A DNA stretch of 64,000 nucleotides from Psettodes erumei. Lineage: Eukaryota; Chordata; Actinopteri; Pleuronectiformes; Psettodidae. How positions within the stretch are numbered: position 1 is the stretch's first letter; each line of letters opens with the position of its first letter. The notes beneath the pieces are model-generated. The model was given only the letters and a program-made list of their open reading frames with translations, was not told the DNA's origin and did no database searches. Location: NCBI GenBank assembly GCA_016785225.1, contig JAFBJZ010000781.1:3286001-3350000 (forward strand), in the 5' to 3' direction. The position numbers were made by a program, and so were the translations under genes. This document shows positions 24,530 to 37,030 of this stretch, piece by piece.

Positions 24530-26658
24530 TTAACAAAATCCCCCGCTGTAAGCTGATGAACCCTGGCATTCAGCGCTACATGGGCTTATGTAATTTTTTT
24601 GCAGGGATACATAATGGGATACGTAATGGCAGGTGGCAGGTGAAGAGGTGGCCTGAGCCTCAAGTCACGTGCCACAGCAAAAGTTTTTACATGAGAAAAC
24701 TTTTGTGTATTTTGGGCACTGAGGTCACATGAGGACTAAGTGTTAATAGTACATTTGTTGAGCTATGTTAAATGTAGTAGTTGAGTGTAAGTGCAAGTTT
24801 AAGTGTTTATTGCAGGAGACAAAACTTTTTATTTGGGTGTAAAACATGAAGGGATCCACAAAGTTTAAATCCTCAATCCATTCCAAATTCAGATATAAAT
24901 TGCTTTGTAAGGCATAAACATGAAAAACCATAACATTTTACATTATAGAATATCCTGGAGCATAGCACTGAGTCATGAACTCCGGTCATGTTATGTGAGC
25001 AGAGGCTGAGGTGTTCCTGTTTACTGTCACTCGCTCGGTTAAGTAACATAATGTCAAGTTTCAACCTGCAATCCTGGGCAAAACATTGTTATAGGAAACA
25101 GCAGGGGTGCATTAAAGGAAGCTTCATGTCTGAAAGCGCAGAAAGACACCTTCATATCATCCTTAGTAAGTTTGCCTCGCCAGTCATCCAGATATGTTTT
25201 GTACCACAGTATGTTCACTAAGTAAAGACGAACATGCCAGTAAGTTCAGCTGTATTTTTAGTTGGCTCTGTTATTGTTATCGTTCTAATAATAACCTGTC
25301 CTGAAGATATTAGGTAAGACCTCTGGCCTTTGCCATCCTGGGCTGTTTATTGTGGCCAAAACTATCAACTTGACCCGTCAACAGTATTAACTCTGTATCT
25401 CTTGTCTGAAAACAGAAGCTGGGCTTAAATGATGCTGTTGGAGACACACATGCTTTGGTGCAAGTGAGCTCAGGTTGAACGTGTCTGAGCTTGGGCCACG
25501 TCAGGTCACTGACTGACGGGTGTGAATGAAGCTAGTTGGTTAACAAGAGGATATCAGCAGGTTGTCGCAGGTAGTCAATTAATTTATCCATCTATCAACA
25601 GACATTTTTTGAGCAAAACTAAAAAAACTCCCAACATTCCAGCTTCTCAGCAGTGAAAATGATTTGCTTTTGTGTTTTGTGACAATACACTAACATCACC
25701 TCAGGAAACCATAAAATTGCAATAGGCATATTTCACTATTTACTTACATTATACTGACCAATTCACCGATGATAAAAAAAAAAAATTGTTGTTCTCTAAG
25801 CCTGGTCTACCAAGCTTTATCACTCTAAAGCAGTGGCATCCACAAGAAACCATAAAGTGTGAAATAACAGTAGTGTTATGGCTACATCTAATGTTTTTCA
25901 CCATAATAATTTCTGAATATAAGAATTAACATTTGACATATGCACACAAAAATTCCAGGAATTTAATTTGCACATTGGGTTTTCCATTAAAAAATAATAA
26001 ATTATCATTTTACGTAGAGATTGATCTATGCATCTGCATTAAAAGAAGTCAATGAAATAAAACATTAGACTTGATTATATCTAGTGAGATCGACTAAGGT
26101 GTTGTTGAGTAAGAACAACAGAGCGTCGTGAAAGACAAACAGTGACAACAATTGTTCTTCCCATTTTCCCATCAGGACAAATGAAAAACATCTGTTGTTT
26201 TCTGACTCATGTGAGTTTTAATTGCAAAACAACAAGTTGTTAATATCATATTACATCTGTCTCATCTGTGCTGTAACAGTTTCAGGGAGAACGCTACTTA
26301 TACCCAATGCTCACATGAGAGTAAACAAAGACAAAGACTACAGTGATCATGTACTTCTGTAATTTTATGACTTTGCTTCATTACATATGAACTTAATAAC
26401 TTATGAGGCTGCATTTACAGTCTTAATGCTGAGTCCAAGACCCTTATTTCATAACATGTACTTATATTAAAATTGCTGCATCTGGTAATCCAGACAAGTG
26501 TCATATTATTGAAGGTGGTAGTGGGTAGTGAACGCTTCCACAACACTGGAGTGTTTGACTGGTTGTGACGCGACTTTTCCATTGATGTTCCAGGAAAAAG
26601 GAGCGAGAGGTTGATAATTGCACATGTGCGTGGAGATCCTAACACCCCAGTCCCAAGC
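24530..26658. other. intergenic region upstream of rbp4l and downstream of atp5me
   Basis: AT-rich sequence with no recognisable exon, RNA gene or repeat family. It must contain the rest of the rbp4l regulatory region. Confidence 0.4.
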
Positions 26659-26664
26659 TTTATT
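26659..26664 (-). terminator. poly(A) signal overlapping the atp5me stop codon
   Basis: The minus-strand end of atp5me reads CTG AAA TAA AGC. AATAAA therefore uses the last two bases of the Lys codon, the TAA stop and one further base. Confidence 0.75.
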
Positions 26665-27997
26665 TCAGGATGGTGTCTTCATTTGCTGCAAGGAGGAACA
26701 GAAAACATTTGAGATTAGTAAATATTGGATGTTAACTAGATTTCAGTGTAACATTTTGCGAGGCTGAAGAGACTACCTTCTGCTAGCTGCTTGGCAATGC
26801 GCTCCTGCTCCTCACGGACCTTTTTCTCCTCCTCCTCGATCCTCCTCTCCTCAGCTGCAATAGGCTTCAGATGATCTGAGAAAATTTGGAGTTATTTGTT
26901 TTGTTTTGTTTTTTAAATAAAGGAATAAATCCCACCCATCATTAATTGGCTGCATTGTATTTCAAAATGATGCCTGGGTGCATTACCTAAAGTGACAAAG
27001 TCTAAACTTCATTTAGATGATTTGTATGTCTGTATATCAGTTTTCTACAGTGTGTAAGTGATTTAACAGCTTTCACACCTCCTCATGCAAAACCCAACAG
27101 GAATTTAAGGACAGAATATTCTCCTCTGTCAGTTTTCAAAACAATCATTACAAAAACTGACAGATCAGATCTCTGACTTATTTAGTTTGACTTGTTGTAA
27201 TATTCAGTGGATTAAACTAGGTTGATCTCAGTGCACTGTTGCTGCAAATGACAACGCATGACACAAGTTAGACTAACGTACCATATCTCCTTTTGCCATA
27301 GATGATGCCAGCAATCAGAGCTGAGTACCTGGCTGTCTGCAATGGGAAGGAAGGGGAAGAAGTGACATCAAAATCTCCAATTAGCCTTTTTAAGATTCAT
27401 CACATACACAGTCGTTCTGACATCCTCTTGTCATCACTCTGAGACTACACAGTGGTTTGGACCCGTTCAACAAAAACACAATCCATCAGGAAGTGTCATT
27501 CAGATTCTACTTGTCAGTGTTGTTTGCAGCAGATGAGAACGGACTGATTCTAAAACACGCATAACAGCTGAATAATTAACTGTAGTCAAACTGTTTAATA
27601 ATTGAAACAATATTATAAAATGCCTTGATATTATTAATGCCCGTTATTTCCAAGGGCCTTTCTCTAATAAGCACCAGCAAGCGGTACATTAGCAAGGGCG
27701 ATGTCCCGTCAATGCACGCTGCACTATACAGTGATATTCACCAAAAGCGTTATTAAGATCTAATGCAGCACAACTGTTATCACTCACTTGGCTGCAGACT
27801 TCAGTAATGTTGTTACGTTAGAGCTATACGTTAGCTAGCATGCTTCCTTGGCAATGGTTAGCGTGCTATGCGTCACCAGTGAACTGAAATGCGACTGCAA
27901 GAGATATTTTGGCATAAAACACGAGCAACGTATTTGTCACACTACATCTGGCAACACCAACCTTAATCAAAGGCGACACTGCCACTGGAGGAGCCAT
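26660..27997 (-). CDS. atp5me: ATP synthase membrane subunit e, mitochondrial, complete
   Basis: A small single-span subunit of the F1Fo ATP synthase that helps dimerise the complex in the inner mitochondrial membrane. Minus-strand exons: 27997-27962, 27336-27282, 26875-26777, 26685-26660. They encode 71 residues against 69 in human. The start MAPPVAVSPLIK matches human MVPPVQVSPLIK. The membrane segment RYSALIAGIIYGKRRY keeps the GxxxG dimerisation motif (GIIYG). A charged tail follows (HLKPIAAEERRIEEEE...) and the protein ends NEDTILK. All junctions are GT-AG with consistent phases. The last exon holds eight residues and the stop. Confidence 0.95.
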
Positions 27998-28130
27998 TGT
28001 TTTAAGAGAGGCTAACTGATAGCAGCAGAGGTCACTTTATCAACGCAGAGGACTGGGAGAGGGGAGACGTCTTCTTCGTTCACCTATTACTGTAGCTGAC
28101 CATGTCCTTGTTCAAGTGCTGCCATCCTCT
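27998..28130 (-). promoter_or_regulatory. atp5me 5' UTR and promoter region
   Basis: The region directly upstream of the atp5me ATG is moderately GC-rich without a TATA box, then falls back to AT-rich sequence beyond about 28140. The boundary is approximate. Confidence 0.3.
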
Positions 28131-29887
28131 GGACAAAATATATAAAAATACCGTTAAGAGAGGGGTTAGATTAGAGATTTTTTCGATTAATATTTAAATT
28201 AAATGATAATATTCATCTCTTTGCCACAAATCATAATCACCTGCAAATAAAAGGCACCCCATATCCAGTTACATATTTATAAATGCATTTGTTAAGCGTT
28301 ATAGTATAAAAATTGAATAGATATAAATTTATGTTACATTGCTGATCTTTTATTCAGCTGAATAAGTCTTCCACTCACAACAAGCTATCATCCAAATAGA
28401 ACCTTCATCTATCTATATCATAAAACACAAGAACCATAGCACTATTATTTGCTCTCCATCACCTGAGTCTAAAAATAACACTGGGTCCACAAGTGGCATT
28501 TCAGTACTAAAACCACCATTGTGGGACAGGAGAACTATGGCTCCTTAAATGATATCTTTGCAGAGTTCTACAAACCTGTCAAAGTTTTATGATCGACTAC
28601 CATTCACCTCAAATGTCCTACTCTGATTGTTCAGCTTAAGAACTATGTCTCGCTAACTAAAATATGATGATCATTATATAGGCAAGAATTATATGTGTTA
28701 TATTGGTTTTCATTTTCATTTCAGTTTTTTGTTGACACAGTGTATATCTATCTGTATCTATTATGGCATTGCTTGTCATTAGTTCACCCACTTTTTGCTA
28801 TAGAAGAGGTGATAAAGAAGAGACCAGTAGAGATGTATGCAGTGTGTCGAACAGTTCTCAAGAAGCAGTACTATTTTAGTCAGTGAGGAGCATAGTTTCA
28901 AGAGCGGTACAATATTTATTGATAACACAGTATCAGTGTACATATCATTGTGTGATACTTGCATGCATTGCCAGTAAATCATACTGCATACTTTGTAGGC
29001 AAAACTACTGAGCACTGCAAACACATGAAATGCAGCACCAGTGTTTCAAGGTTTAGTACACTTTGCAAGCCCCTGCAGATCTCCTGTGTGAGCACACAGA
29101 TTTAAAACATCGCAGCTGCACTTAGAAGAAGAAACTAATATATGTTGCTGAGCTCTATATGTATACCTGGTTAGGTTGTTTCTGAAAAGTAAACCAAAAT
29201 CAGTCGGGTATGGAGTTTTGTTGTAGATGCGCAAAAAGCTTCTTGGTGATAAACATTTTTCATACATTTGCTTGTGGCCCAAACTAAAGCAGCAAAGTTC
29301 AACCTCTTCACACAAATGCAAGGATGTTGACAAACATTTTCACTGTGGGAGTCTGATTCAGGAGGACTGCATTTAAACATATTTAGTAAAAACTTCATAA
29401 CTCCACTTTACTTATAATGAGAGAAACATTTAAACCCAAGATGCCATATTTGTGTAGCTGTACCATCACATCAGAATAACATGTTAAAGGTGTGTGTGAA
29501 GTGAAAACATATATTCAGTTCATTACAACACTGGTTGACCAAATCAGACATACAAAGATATGATATGTTCATAACTAGGCTAAATGACTAGTGGGTATGT
29601 CTTTAGTCTTGTCTTTTTTGTATTTGTCATTTTTGAAACAGTCATAGTTATGTTATAAATGGAATGCTGCTTTTTATGCTTCTGAATATTAAGTTAAAAA
29701 TATATTATTTTCTGTGTAGAAAAGTAAAAGAATCTTAAGAGATCAGTCATACTACTTAATTTTATCCCACTTTTCCCATTTGGCATGAATGCATGGCTCA
29801 TTGTGCCATTTTTGGAGATAAACCCTTGACTTTATTGTCTGTGTTACATCTGTTGTTTGCAATCAAAGACATATTTTTTGTAAATTT
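28131..29887. other. intergenic region between atp5me and kcnv2
   Basis: AT-rich sequence of about 1.75 kb. Short open frames on both strands have no family resemblance or splice structure. I see nothing identifiable. Confidence 0.45.
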
Positions 29888-29893
29888 TTTATT
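29888..29893 (-). terminator. poly(A) signal of kcnv2
   Basis: AATAAA on the minus strand, about 36 bp after the kcnv2 stop at 29929. Confidence 0.5.
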
Positions 29894-29928
29894 CAAGGAT
29901 TTAAAAAAAATAAAAATATCACAAGAAA

Positions 29929-32900
29929 TCAGTGTGCATGACAATGGTTGTTTCCAAAGCAGTGGTGCAGCTTCTTCACTGTCCTCTTGGCAAATCTCAC
30001 CTTCCCTCGTTTCTTCAGGGAGGCTGTGTACTGATTGGACTTGAGTTTAGAGTAATAGTCTGAGAACTTGTTGAAGAGGATGGATATGGGCAGGCCATTG
30101 AGGATAATTCCAAAAGCAATGCAGATGAAAGCGAAAAGTCGACCCAGTATGGTCTCTGGGTAGACATCTCCATAGCCCACGGTTGAGATGCTGACCTGCA
30201 GGGAGTGAGGAGAGAGAAACAAAGGAGAAACATGAATCACAAACTCAGAGAAACATGTGAAGTTGGTCTCCTGGTAAAAAGATCTTTGCTGAACCTTGTG
30301 AGACTTTTACCAATAAACTGGGCAATATGCACTTTCATGTGAAGAGTTGCATTTTGCGTGTATTAAACAGCAGATTAAACTGTAAGAGAAACATAGAGGG
30401 ATTACATTCATACTGTGAACATTATGACTACATTATACCCTTCCTCCAGTGACACAGTTAAGTTGGAAAAGTATAAATATAAAAAGTTAAACCAGAAAAA
30501 AGAGCATAAAAAAGAAAAAAGAACATAAACACAGGGGACAGCATATATAGATTTAACCACATTATGTAGACAAGGAAAAGTTTGCTGATTGTACAGTAGG
30601 ACATTATTTTGTGTATTTAATGCTACCATTTTGGGGAAAATACATCTTGGTTTTTCATATTGCTCCACTTTGTGCTAACTGTAACCATAGAATCAAAGTA
30701 ATAAAAGTAGAAATGCCCATTTATTTTCACAGACAGAGCTAACTTTGGCTTATTGGTGGTTCATTTTATGATCAAATTACATTGCACTCACTGGGACCTA
30801 AACTTCCACCAAAACCATTCAATTTTACTTAACTTAATTATTTCTTCTGTATTATATTACTAGATTAAATGTTAAATGCACATTAAACTTAGATATGCTT
30901 GTTAAAATTCTGGACACATGACATTTTAGCCTGTGATTGTAATACTGTAAGTCACCATTAGCTTTGACCTGCAGTCAGGGTCAAAGGTTAACAGTAGGGC
31001 AGTGAAATTTCTCACTCAGGTGCCTCAGGTGTCTTGTGAATTTATGCAGGGGGTGTCAACCTTTTAGTGAGAAGTTATGCACACTGTCACACCCTGTGAC
31101 CCTTCTTAGATTTTTGAGGATTCCTGCTAACAGACTGCAGTAAAAATGACCCTGAAGTGGGTGTTGCAGTGACTCAAAGACATCACACAAGAACGTAAAC
31201 ACATACATGAACCAGGTTATTTGACCCTGTAAAACTGACCAGATGCCAAGAATTATTCTGTAAATATGCCATACAGTATAAATATGCACTCTTCTCATTG
31301 GTCACACATGTCACATGTACCATAGCATGATGAGCAGCAGTGACCTCATTGGGTTTTGTAAGCCAGGTAGTGCAAGAGTGTACTCTAATGACATTACACA
31401 GCTAACACATCATTCAGGAACTATGTTAGCATTACAGTAATTGAGAGTCAGGGCACTTGATTACACACTTAAAGAGGTTACATTGGGTGGTTACTTAGGT
31501 AAGTGATTTATACAACATCTAATTTTATAGTATGTCTTTTTTATATATCACATACATATGACTACTATGTCCGCCATCTGTGTTGTCACTTCACCTTGTT
31601 GTTGTCGTCTTTCACATTATTACATTTCACAAAGATGTACTTACAGCTGCCCACCACCATGCGTGAGGAATACTGGTGAAGTTTGTGTGCGGCATGTCAT
31701 GCTCCACAGTGTAAACCATGGCGGAGAAGCTGAAGATGCCCATGGCGATGAAGAGGAAAAGGCAGCCCACTTGCTGGTAGCACTGACGCAGCGTGAAGCC
31801 AAACGCCCGCAGACCCGTGGAGTGTCGTGCCAGCTTCAGGATACGAAAGATTCGCATAAGTCTCATGATCCTCAACACTTGCCCCAGCTTTCCCACCTGC
31901 CCAACTGCCTGCATGTCAGCCTCATGCTTCATGTAGTTCTCCTCGTTGTCAAAGAACTCCAGGATGGCCTGCAGATACTGAGGCAGGATGGCTATCAGGT
32001 CCACTGTGTTGAGAACACTCCTGCTGAAGGATTTGAGGTCAGGAGTGGACACCAGACGGAGCAGGTACTCCATGGTGAAGAAGGCGATGCACATGGACTC
32101 CACGTATTCCCAGTATGTCTTGCCACTGAGCTGCCCTGTGGGAGTCCTGTATTGCATCTCCTCCACTGTGTTGAGAGTCATGGCCACCAGGGAGATCAGG
32201 ACAAACAGACTGGAGGCCACAGCCATCAGTTTGGCCTTGACAGATGAAAACGGCTTCTCCATCAGATTCCAGATAGCTCGCCGTTTCTGGCCCATGAACA
32301 TATCATGAAAGAGCTCCTCGTTCTCCTCGATCTCTACCTCAGCCTCCAGCTCCCTTTGGATCTTCAGCTGCTCATTCAGCTCGTCCTGCCTCTCCTCGAA
32401 GAGATGCGGCAGCAGCGGTGTGTGTTCTTGATCCTCACGCCCCAGTAGTTGATTTCCTCCAGGAAGTTGCGTGGACACAACTCGTCTTTGATCCACAGCA
32501 CACCAGTCCTGTAGAAGTTGAAGATGCTGTGAAAGACATCTGGATCCCTGTCAAAAAAGTACTCATTGTTTGTCACAGTGTAGTCATCGCACAGGTCCAG
32601 CTTCATGTTGTGGTCAGTGTAGGTGGCCAGTCGTCCTATTCTGGTCTTGGGGTATTTGGCTGCCATCTTGTAGGCTATCTGATAGGGCTTCCCCCCTACA
32701 TTGATGTTAATCATGTAGTTCCTCTTGGAGGGTGAAATCTGCTTGGAGAAGTTGTACGGCGCACTGTCATCCTCTTCATCCTCATACTCCGCATAAATGT
32801 CGTAGATGTCTCTGCTCAGCTCCTGCATGGAGTTCCATGTCTTCACGCAGCTTTCCTTGGCTAGTGGGTAAACGGTCTCAGAGGGTCTTCGATAAATATC

Positions 32901-32978
32901 CGAGTCTGCGACTTTGTAATTGGGGAAGAGACTCTGTCTCCTGTTCCACAAGTTGATCACCTTGCTGGTGCTCCCCAT
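29929..32978 (-). CDS. kcnv2: voltage-gated K+ channel modifier Kv8.2, frameshifted in this sequence
   Basis: Kv8.2 is a silent alpha subunit that joins Kv2 channels and shapes photoreceptor currents. Two coding exons on the minus strand: 32978-31645 and 30195-29929. The T1 domain (INVGGKPYQIAYKMAAKYPK, EYFFDRDPDVFHSIFNFYRT) is followed by S1-S6. The S4 arginine ladder LRIMRLMRIFRILKLARHST and the start of S6 flank the pore motif TVGYGDVYPE at the start of exon 2. FGFTLRQCYQQVGCL and PHAWWWAA match human KCNV2 closely. Near 32399-32402 one base is missing within the conserved CCRICFEER segment (human). The frame shifts there, although homology resumes immediately in another frame. Exon 1 is 1334 bp; one more base would make it 445 codons. 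Apart from that deletion the gene looks intact, which favours a recent mutation or a sequence error. Confidence 0.92.
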
Positions 32979-35900
32979 GTCGATCCCCCCAGACTACACA
33001 GCAGACAGATCGCTCAAACCTGCCAGCATTACTCCTGTCTAATACCCCCTTTACTTAAGCATGGAGGACATGAGCAGGATGCCTCATGGCCCCATTAATG
33101 TTGCTGACTGAGAGGATCCGCGTGCTTACAGGACATCTAAATACCATTATCCCCTGCTGAGCTGCCTGGCTCACATGACGTTGGCTGTGTGGCATATCTC
33201 AATGACTACCCCTCATGAATTCACCCACATTTTATTTATAACATATTTTATGGTATAAACATATAGTTTTTACATCTGATTTGAGTGATTTAAAGACACT
33301 TTATGAGCAAGAATAACTGTTGTTTTGCATTCCTTCATTTATGAATGCATGCACACTGGTATACATTAATCTTTTTGTGAAATCCCTGCAGATTATTCAA
33401 GGAGGTCATATTGGAAGGTTTTGATCAGAGAATACCATTGCATGTCTTTTGTTACTTTCATGTTGCATGTGGTAAAACTGATAAAGACTATATTATTTTT
33501 TTTATTCTAGATTTGTTACAAAATAATTAGCATTTTTTTATTTAAGTTAAAAAAAACTTTTTAGGAATTTAATCTAAATTGTTTATGTGGGTTGACATTT
33601 TGCACTGGTTTAAGGTTCCTGTACTGAAGGGGAACAAAGGAAGGTTGGTGTGTACATAAAAGAGGATAAAGGCTTTAAGCGTTAGCCTACTTCCTGATTG
33701 GGAGGGGTTGTGGGATTCTTTAGACATAAGAGAGTAAAAATGTTTTTCTTCTACATTAAACCGATAGAGTTGCATTTGCTGTGCCATGTTATTTCATGTT
33801 TGCTTAACTAAAGCAGGTTGCAGTGATTAAACCAGATGGGATTTTTACTCAAAAGACATCCAATATCTAACATAACTTTGCTTGCAACTGAATCCTCTTA
33901 TTGGATATCAGATTATTGTCCTGCTGATTAACAGCTAACCAGACGACCATTGCCACTGGCTAATGACATGATGACCCACACAGTATATTAACCTTTATTT
34001 ACCTTCCTGGTTCTGACTTGTTAAAACAATTAAGGATTTAAGTTGGTGAAGCAGTGATATTTAAATAGAGGCACTTGAATTAAACTAGGCTTGTTAGTGT
34101 AGTGTGTCAAAAGGACAAGAGGTGAAGTGGATTTGTCATGCAAACCACAGGATCACATAGGCAAGCCACTGAGAAAAATGGAAATGTTCATACTTATGAT
34201 ACGTGTACACTGTATTTGAAAATCTCACTGGCGACTGATCTGAAACACTCCACTTCACTGAGATGACAATGTAACTTTTAAAAGAGAAAATAATGTTTCT
34301 TCTTCAAAAGGAAAATTGGAATTCCTAAACAATGAAAGGCACGTTAACTCAATACTTACTTGACTGGTTGTCTCACATTAATGAGTCCGTTTGCTGTTTT
34401 ACTACTCCTCTTATGCTGTTACATTAAGTTTTAACATGTCGCTGTTATTTTGATGGTTTTACCACATGAGCCAAAAAAGCAACAGACTTAAGTGTATCTA
34501 GGGAAATTCAAAGGAAACCTGATCCTGTAACTGCTGCTTGTTACCATTCAATGTGGTATTCACCCAAGAAGGCCTTGGCTTCTGATCCCTCCCCCGCTCT
34601 TTACTTGATAAACATCACCATGACAACATTGTAGGTGGACAAAAATAGTCTTGCCTCTCGGTGTTTTCCATGTGCTACACCATGGCAGTGACCCCTGCAC
34701 GTCTGTGGGCTCATGTAACTCTTACTCTCGCTCTTATCTGCAGGAGATGCGGGAAAAGGAGTAAATTTACATTTTGCCCCAAACATTTTTTTCCTGAATG
34801 ATGTAGTCACAGCCCAAGAACCAGTATTTGTAAAGCAAGCATAAACATATTTCACTAGGATTAATATCATGTGCTCTCAAGGTCTGTGGTGTCTTGTCAG
34901 CCATGGCTTCTTGTATTTCACTCGGATTAATATCAGCTGCTCTATGGTTTCCTGTCAGCTACTGTTGTCCGCAAGATTTACGGATCAAATTTAGTAAAGT
35001 CAGTTGAAAGCTGCTTAGTAAAACAAGAATGAAGGATATAATCCCTTGTGTAGGTTTATAAAGCCTCCTGTCATATACATTCTCTGTTATTTACAGCTAA
35101 ACATGGATTGTTCTGTAACAGTAAATGCCAATATTTAACCTGACCTTTATTACAACAATACATTGTCTACTCAAAATAAGGAGTCAGTGGACATCCTTAT
35201 GTTTTTTCCCCCAAAATTGCAATTGAAGATCCACAGTAATTTACACACCATACAGATTCAGAGTTGTGTAATGTTCCAATATGCACTTCTTGGACCAGAT
35301 AAAGGTACAATGGTAAATCGGGATTTTGAGCAAGACAAGACTGTTGATGATGTATTTGTATTTAATTGGAGTCATTTGTACCCTTGTAATACTGATTTAA
35401 TGGTACTAACTGTTCAGGGGTTACTCTGTTAAAAATCATTGTAGACAAGATGTACCTTACAAATACTGTCTGTTTACATATTTGATACTGACAGTGAGAG
35501 AATTCAAGAGATGCAAAGGAGCTTATCTGAATATTGGGTAAATTGTTCACAGCTTCAGGCGTGGGGAGCAGTGTTCTGTATGAATTAAGTGGATCAATGA
35601 AATCTGTTGTAATGAACAAATGAATCCAGCAGATGGTGGTATCACAGTCAGTGAAAGACTTCAATGTTCCCTGTCTTTGAGCTTTGTGATGCCACAAAGA
35701 CAGTCAAATATGGTTAACCCTGGATAAACTCTTAAATAACTCAACTTTCTCCACACTAAAACACACCGGCTGTGAAGTGTTAAAGCATTTAATTCCAGTT
35801 TGCAGTAAAAGATAAAAGTAATGCACAAAAAAAAGTTTGAGATTTTTTAGATGTTTACATCACACAAGTTCATTAACATCACTGAAACTTGAAGGTGCAG

Positions 35901-36350
35901 AACAATGTGGAACATGTATAGGGGTAAATAAATAAAAGTAAATGAAAATTCCATTTTGTTGCTTAAGTTTCATGGTCCTCAAAGTGTCATGGCTGACTGA
36001 GATCCTTATAGGTCTGAGACTATTATCTTTTGTCTAAGGGTCACCTGCATGAATTGTGGCAGGGCAACTCAACTTTTTGTGTTACTAAGGCCTTACAACA
36101 CCTTTTGGATTTCATAAGATAAAGACCACAATATTTCTAATATTTTACTTATTTATCTATTTATTGGGTTGGGGAGAAGTCTGCCTGCCTACTCTCTCTC
36201 ATAGGGTTACTTATTTGCCTGGTTATGCTGGCCAGGTGTTTCCTGTAAAGTGACATTTTCTTTGTTACACTAAAGCATTGTAAATATTGTAAACAAAATG
36301 CTTGTATTCTTGAGAGATTAATTTTGTTTAATTTTACAGAGATGCATATT
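32979..36350. other. upstream region of kcnv2, intergenic
   Basis: No gene is recognised. It contains an imperfect 66-bp tandem duplication at 34851-34980, listed separately. The kcnv2 promoter should lie at its left end, but no TATA box stands out. Confidence 0.4.
34851..34980. repeat. imperfect 66-bp tandem duplication with GGATTA cores
   Basis: TTCACTAGGATTAATATCA begins at 34851 and TTCACTCGGATTAATATCA at 34917, a period of 66 bp. The similarity continues through GCTCT...CTTGTCAG and GCTCT...CCTGTCAG. Each copy holds GGATTA, the complement of the TAATCC core used by CRX/OTX. Confidence 0.7.
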
Positions 36351-37030
36351 CAATAAAAAAAAGTGTAAAAAAAAAGTGCATGGCAGTATTTCCAACATGT
36401 TACTCCAGATTACAAATTGCACATACTCAGTCCCAGAAACATGTTTCACGGAATGTTGTTTTTGTAAGTCCTGGTATAAGATCATTAATCTTATATAATT
36501 TCAGGTAGTACAGTACTGGACACATCTTAACTTCTCATTGTACATTTCTCTTAAAAACCACAGACAGAGGTGTCGCACAGCAGGGCCTGACAACGGCGGG
36601 AGCTGCGTCAAGTTAGTTATACCAGGACAGGACCACAGATTATGCTATTGTGCGAAAATAAAAGCGTCACATTTTTCTAACTTTCAAATAAATTTATACC
36701 AGGACAGCATTGCATTGCACATTACAGGGAATCATTTGTGAAAAAATAATTAAGATGACATGTAAAGTGATTTACTGTGACCAGCACCGAAGGCGAATAG
36801 ATACCCTAGTAAGGTATCTGCTCTTGTTTGTATGAATGCGGTTTTCAGATTTTTTTGGAATCATCTATGTTTTAACACCCATGTTAAAGCAGGACCATAA
36901 TATTTTGTATAAATATATGTATTTGTAATTCATAATTTCCTGAAAGGTATTCTTGATGTGAAACGCTCATTATATCTTATTTTGAAAAGCACAAGCGGAA
37001 GTTATTCATGCGACTAGCCTCATCTGCTAA

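Noticed and set aside
31558..32247. 229-residue plus-strand open frame
   Set aside because: It is antisense to kcnv2 exon 1, whose minus-strand frame encodes recognisable channel segments. The plus-strand product has no domain.
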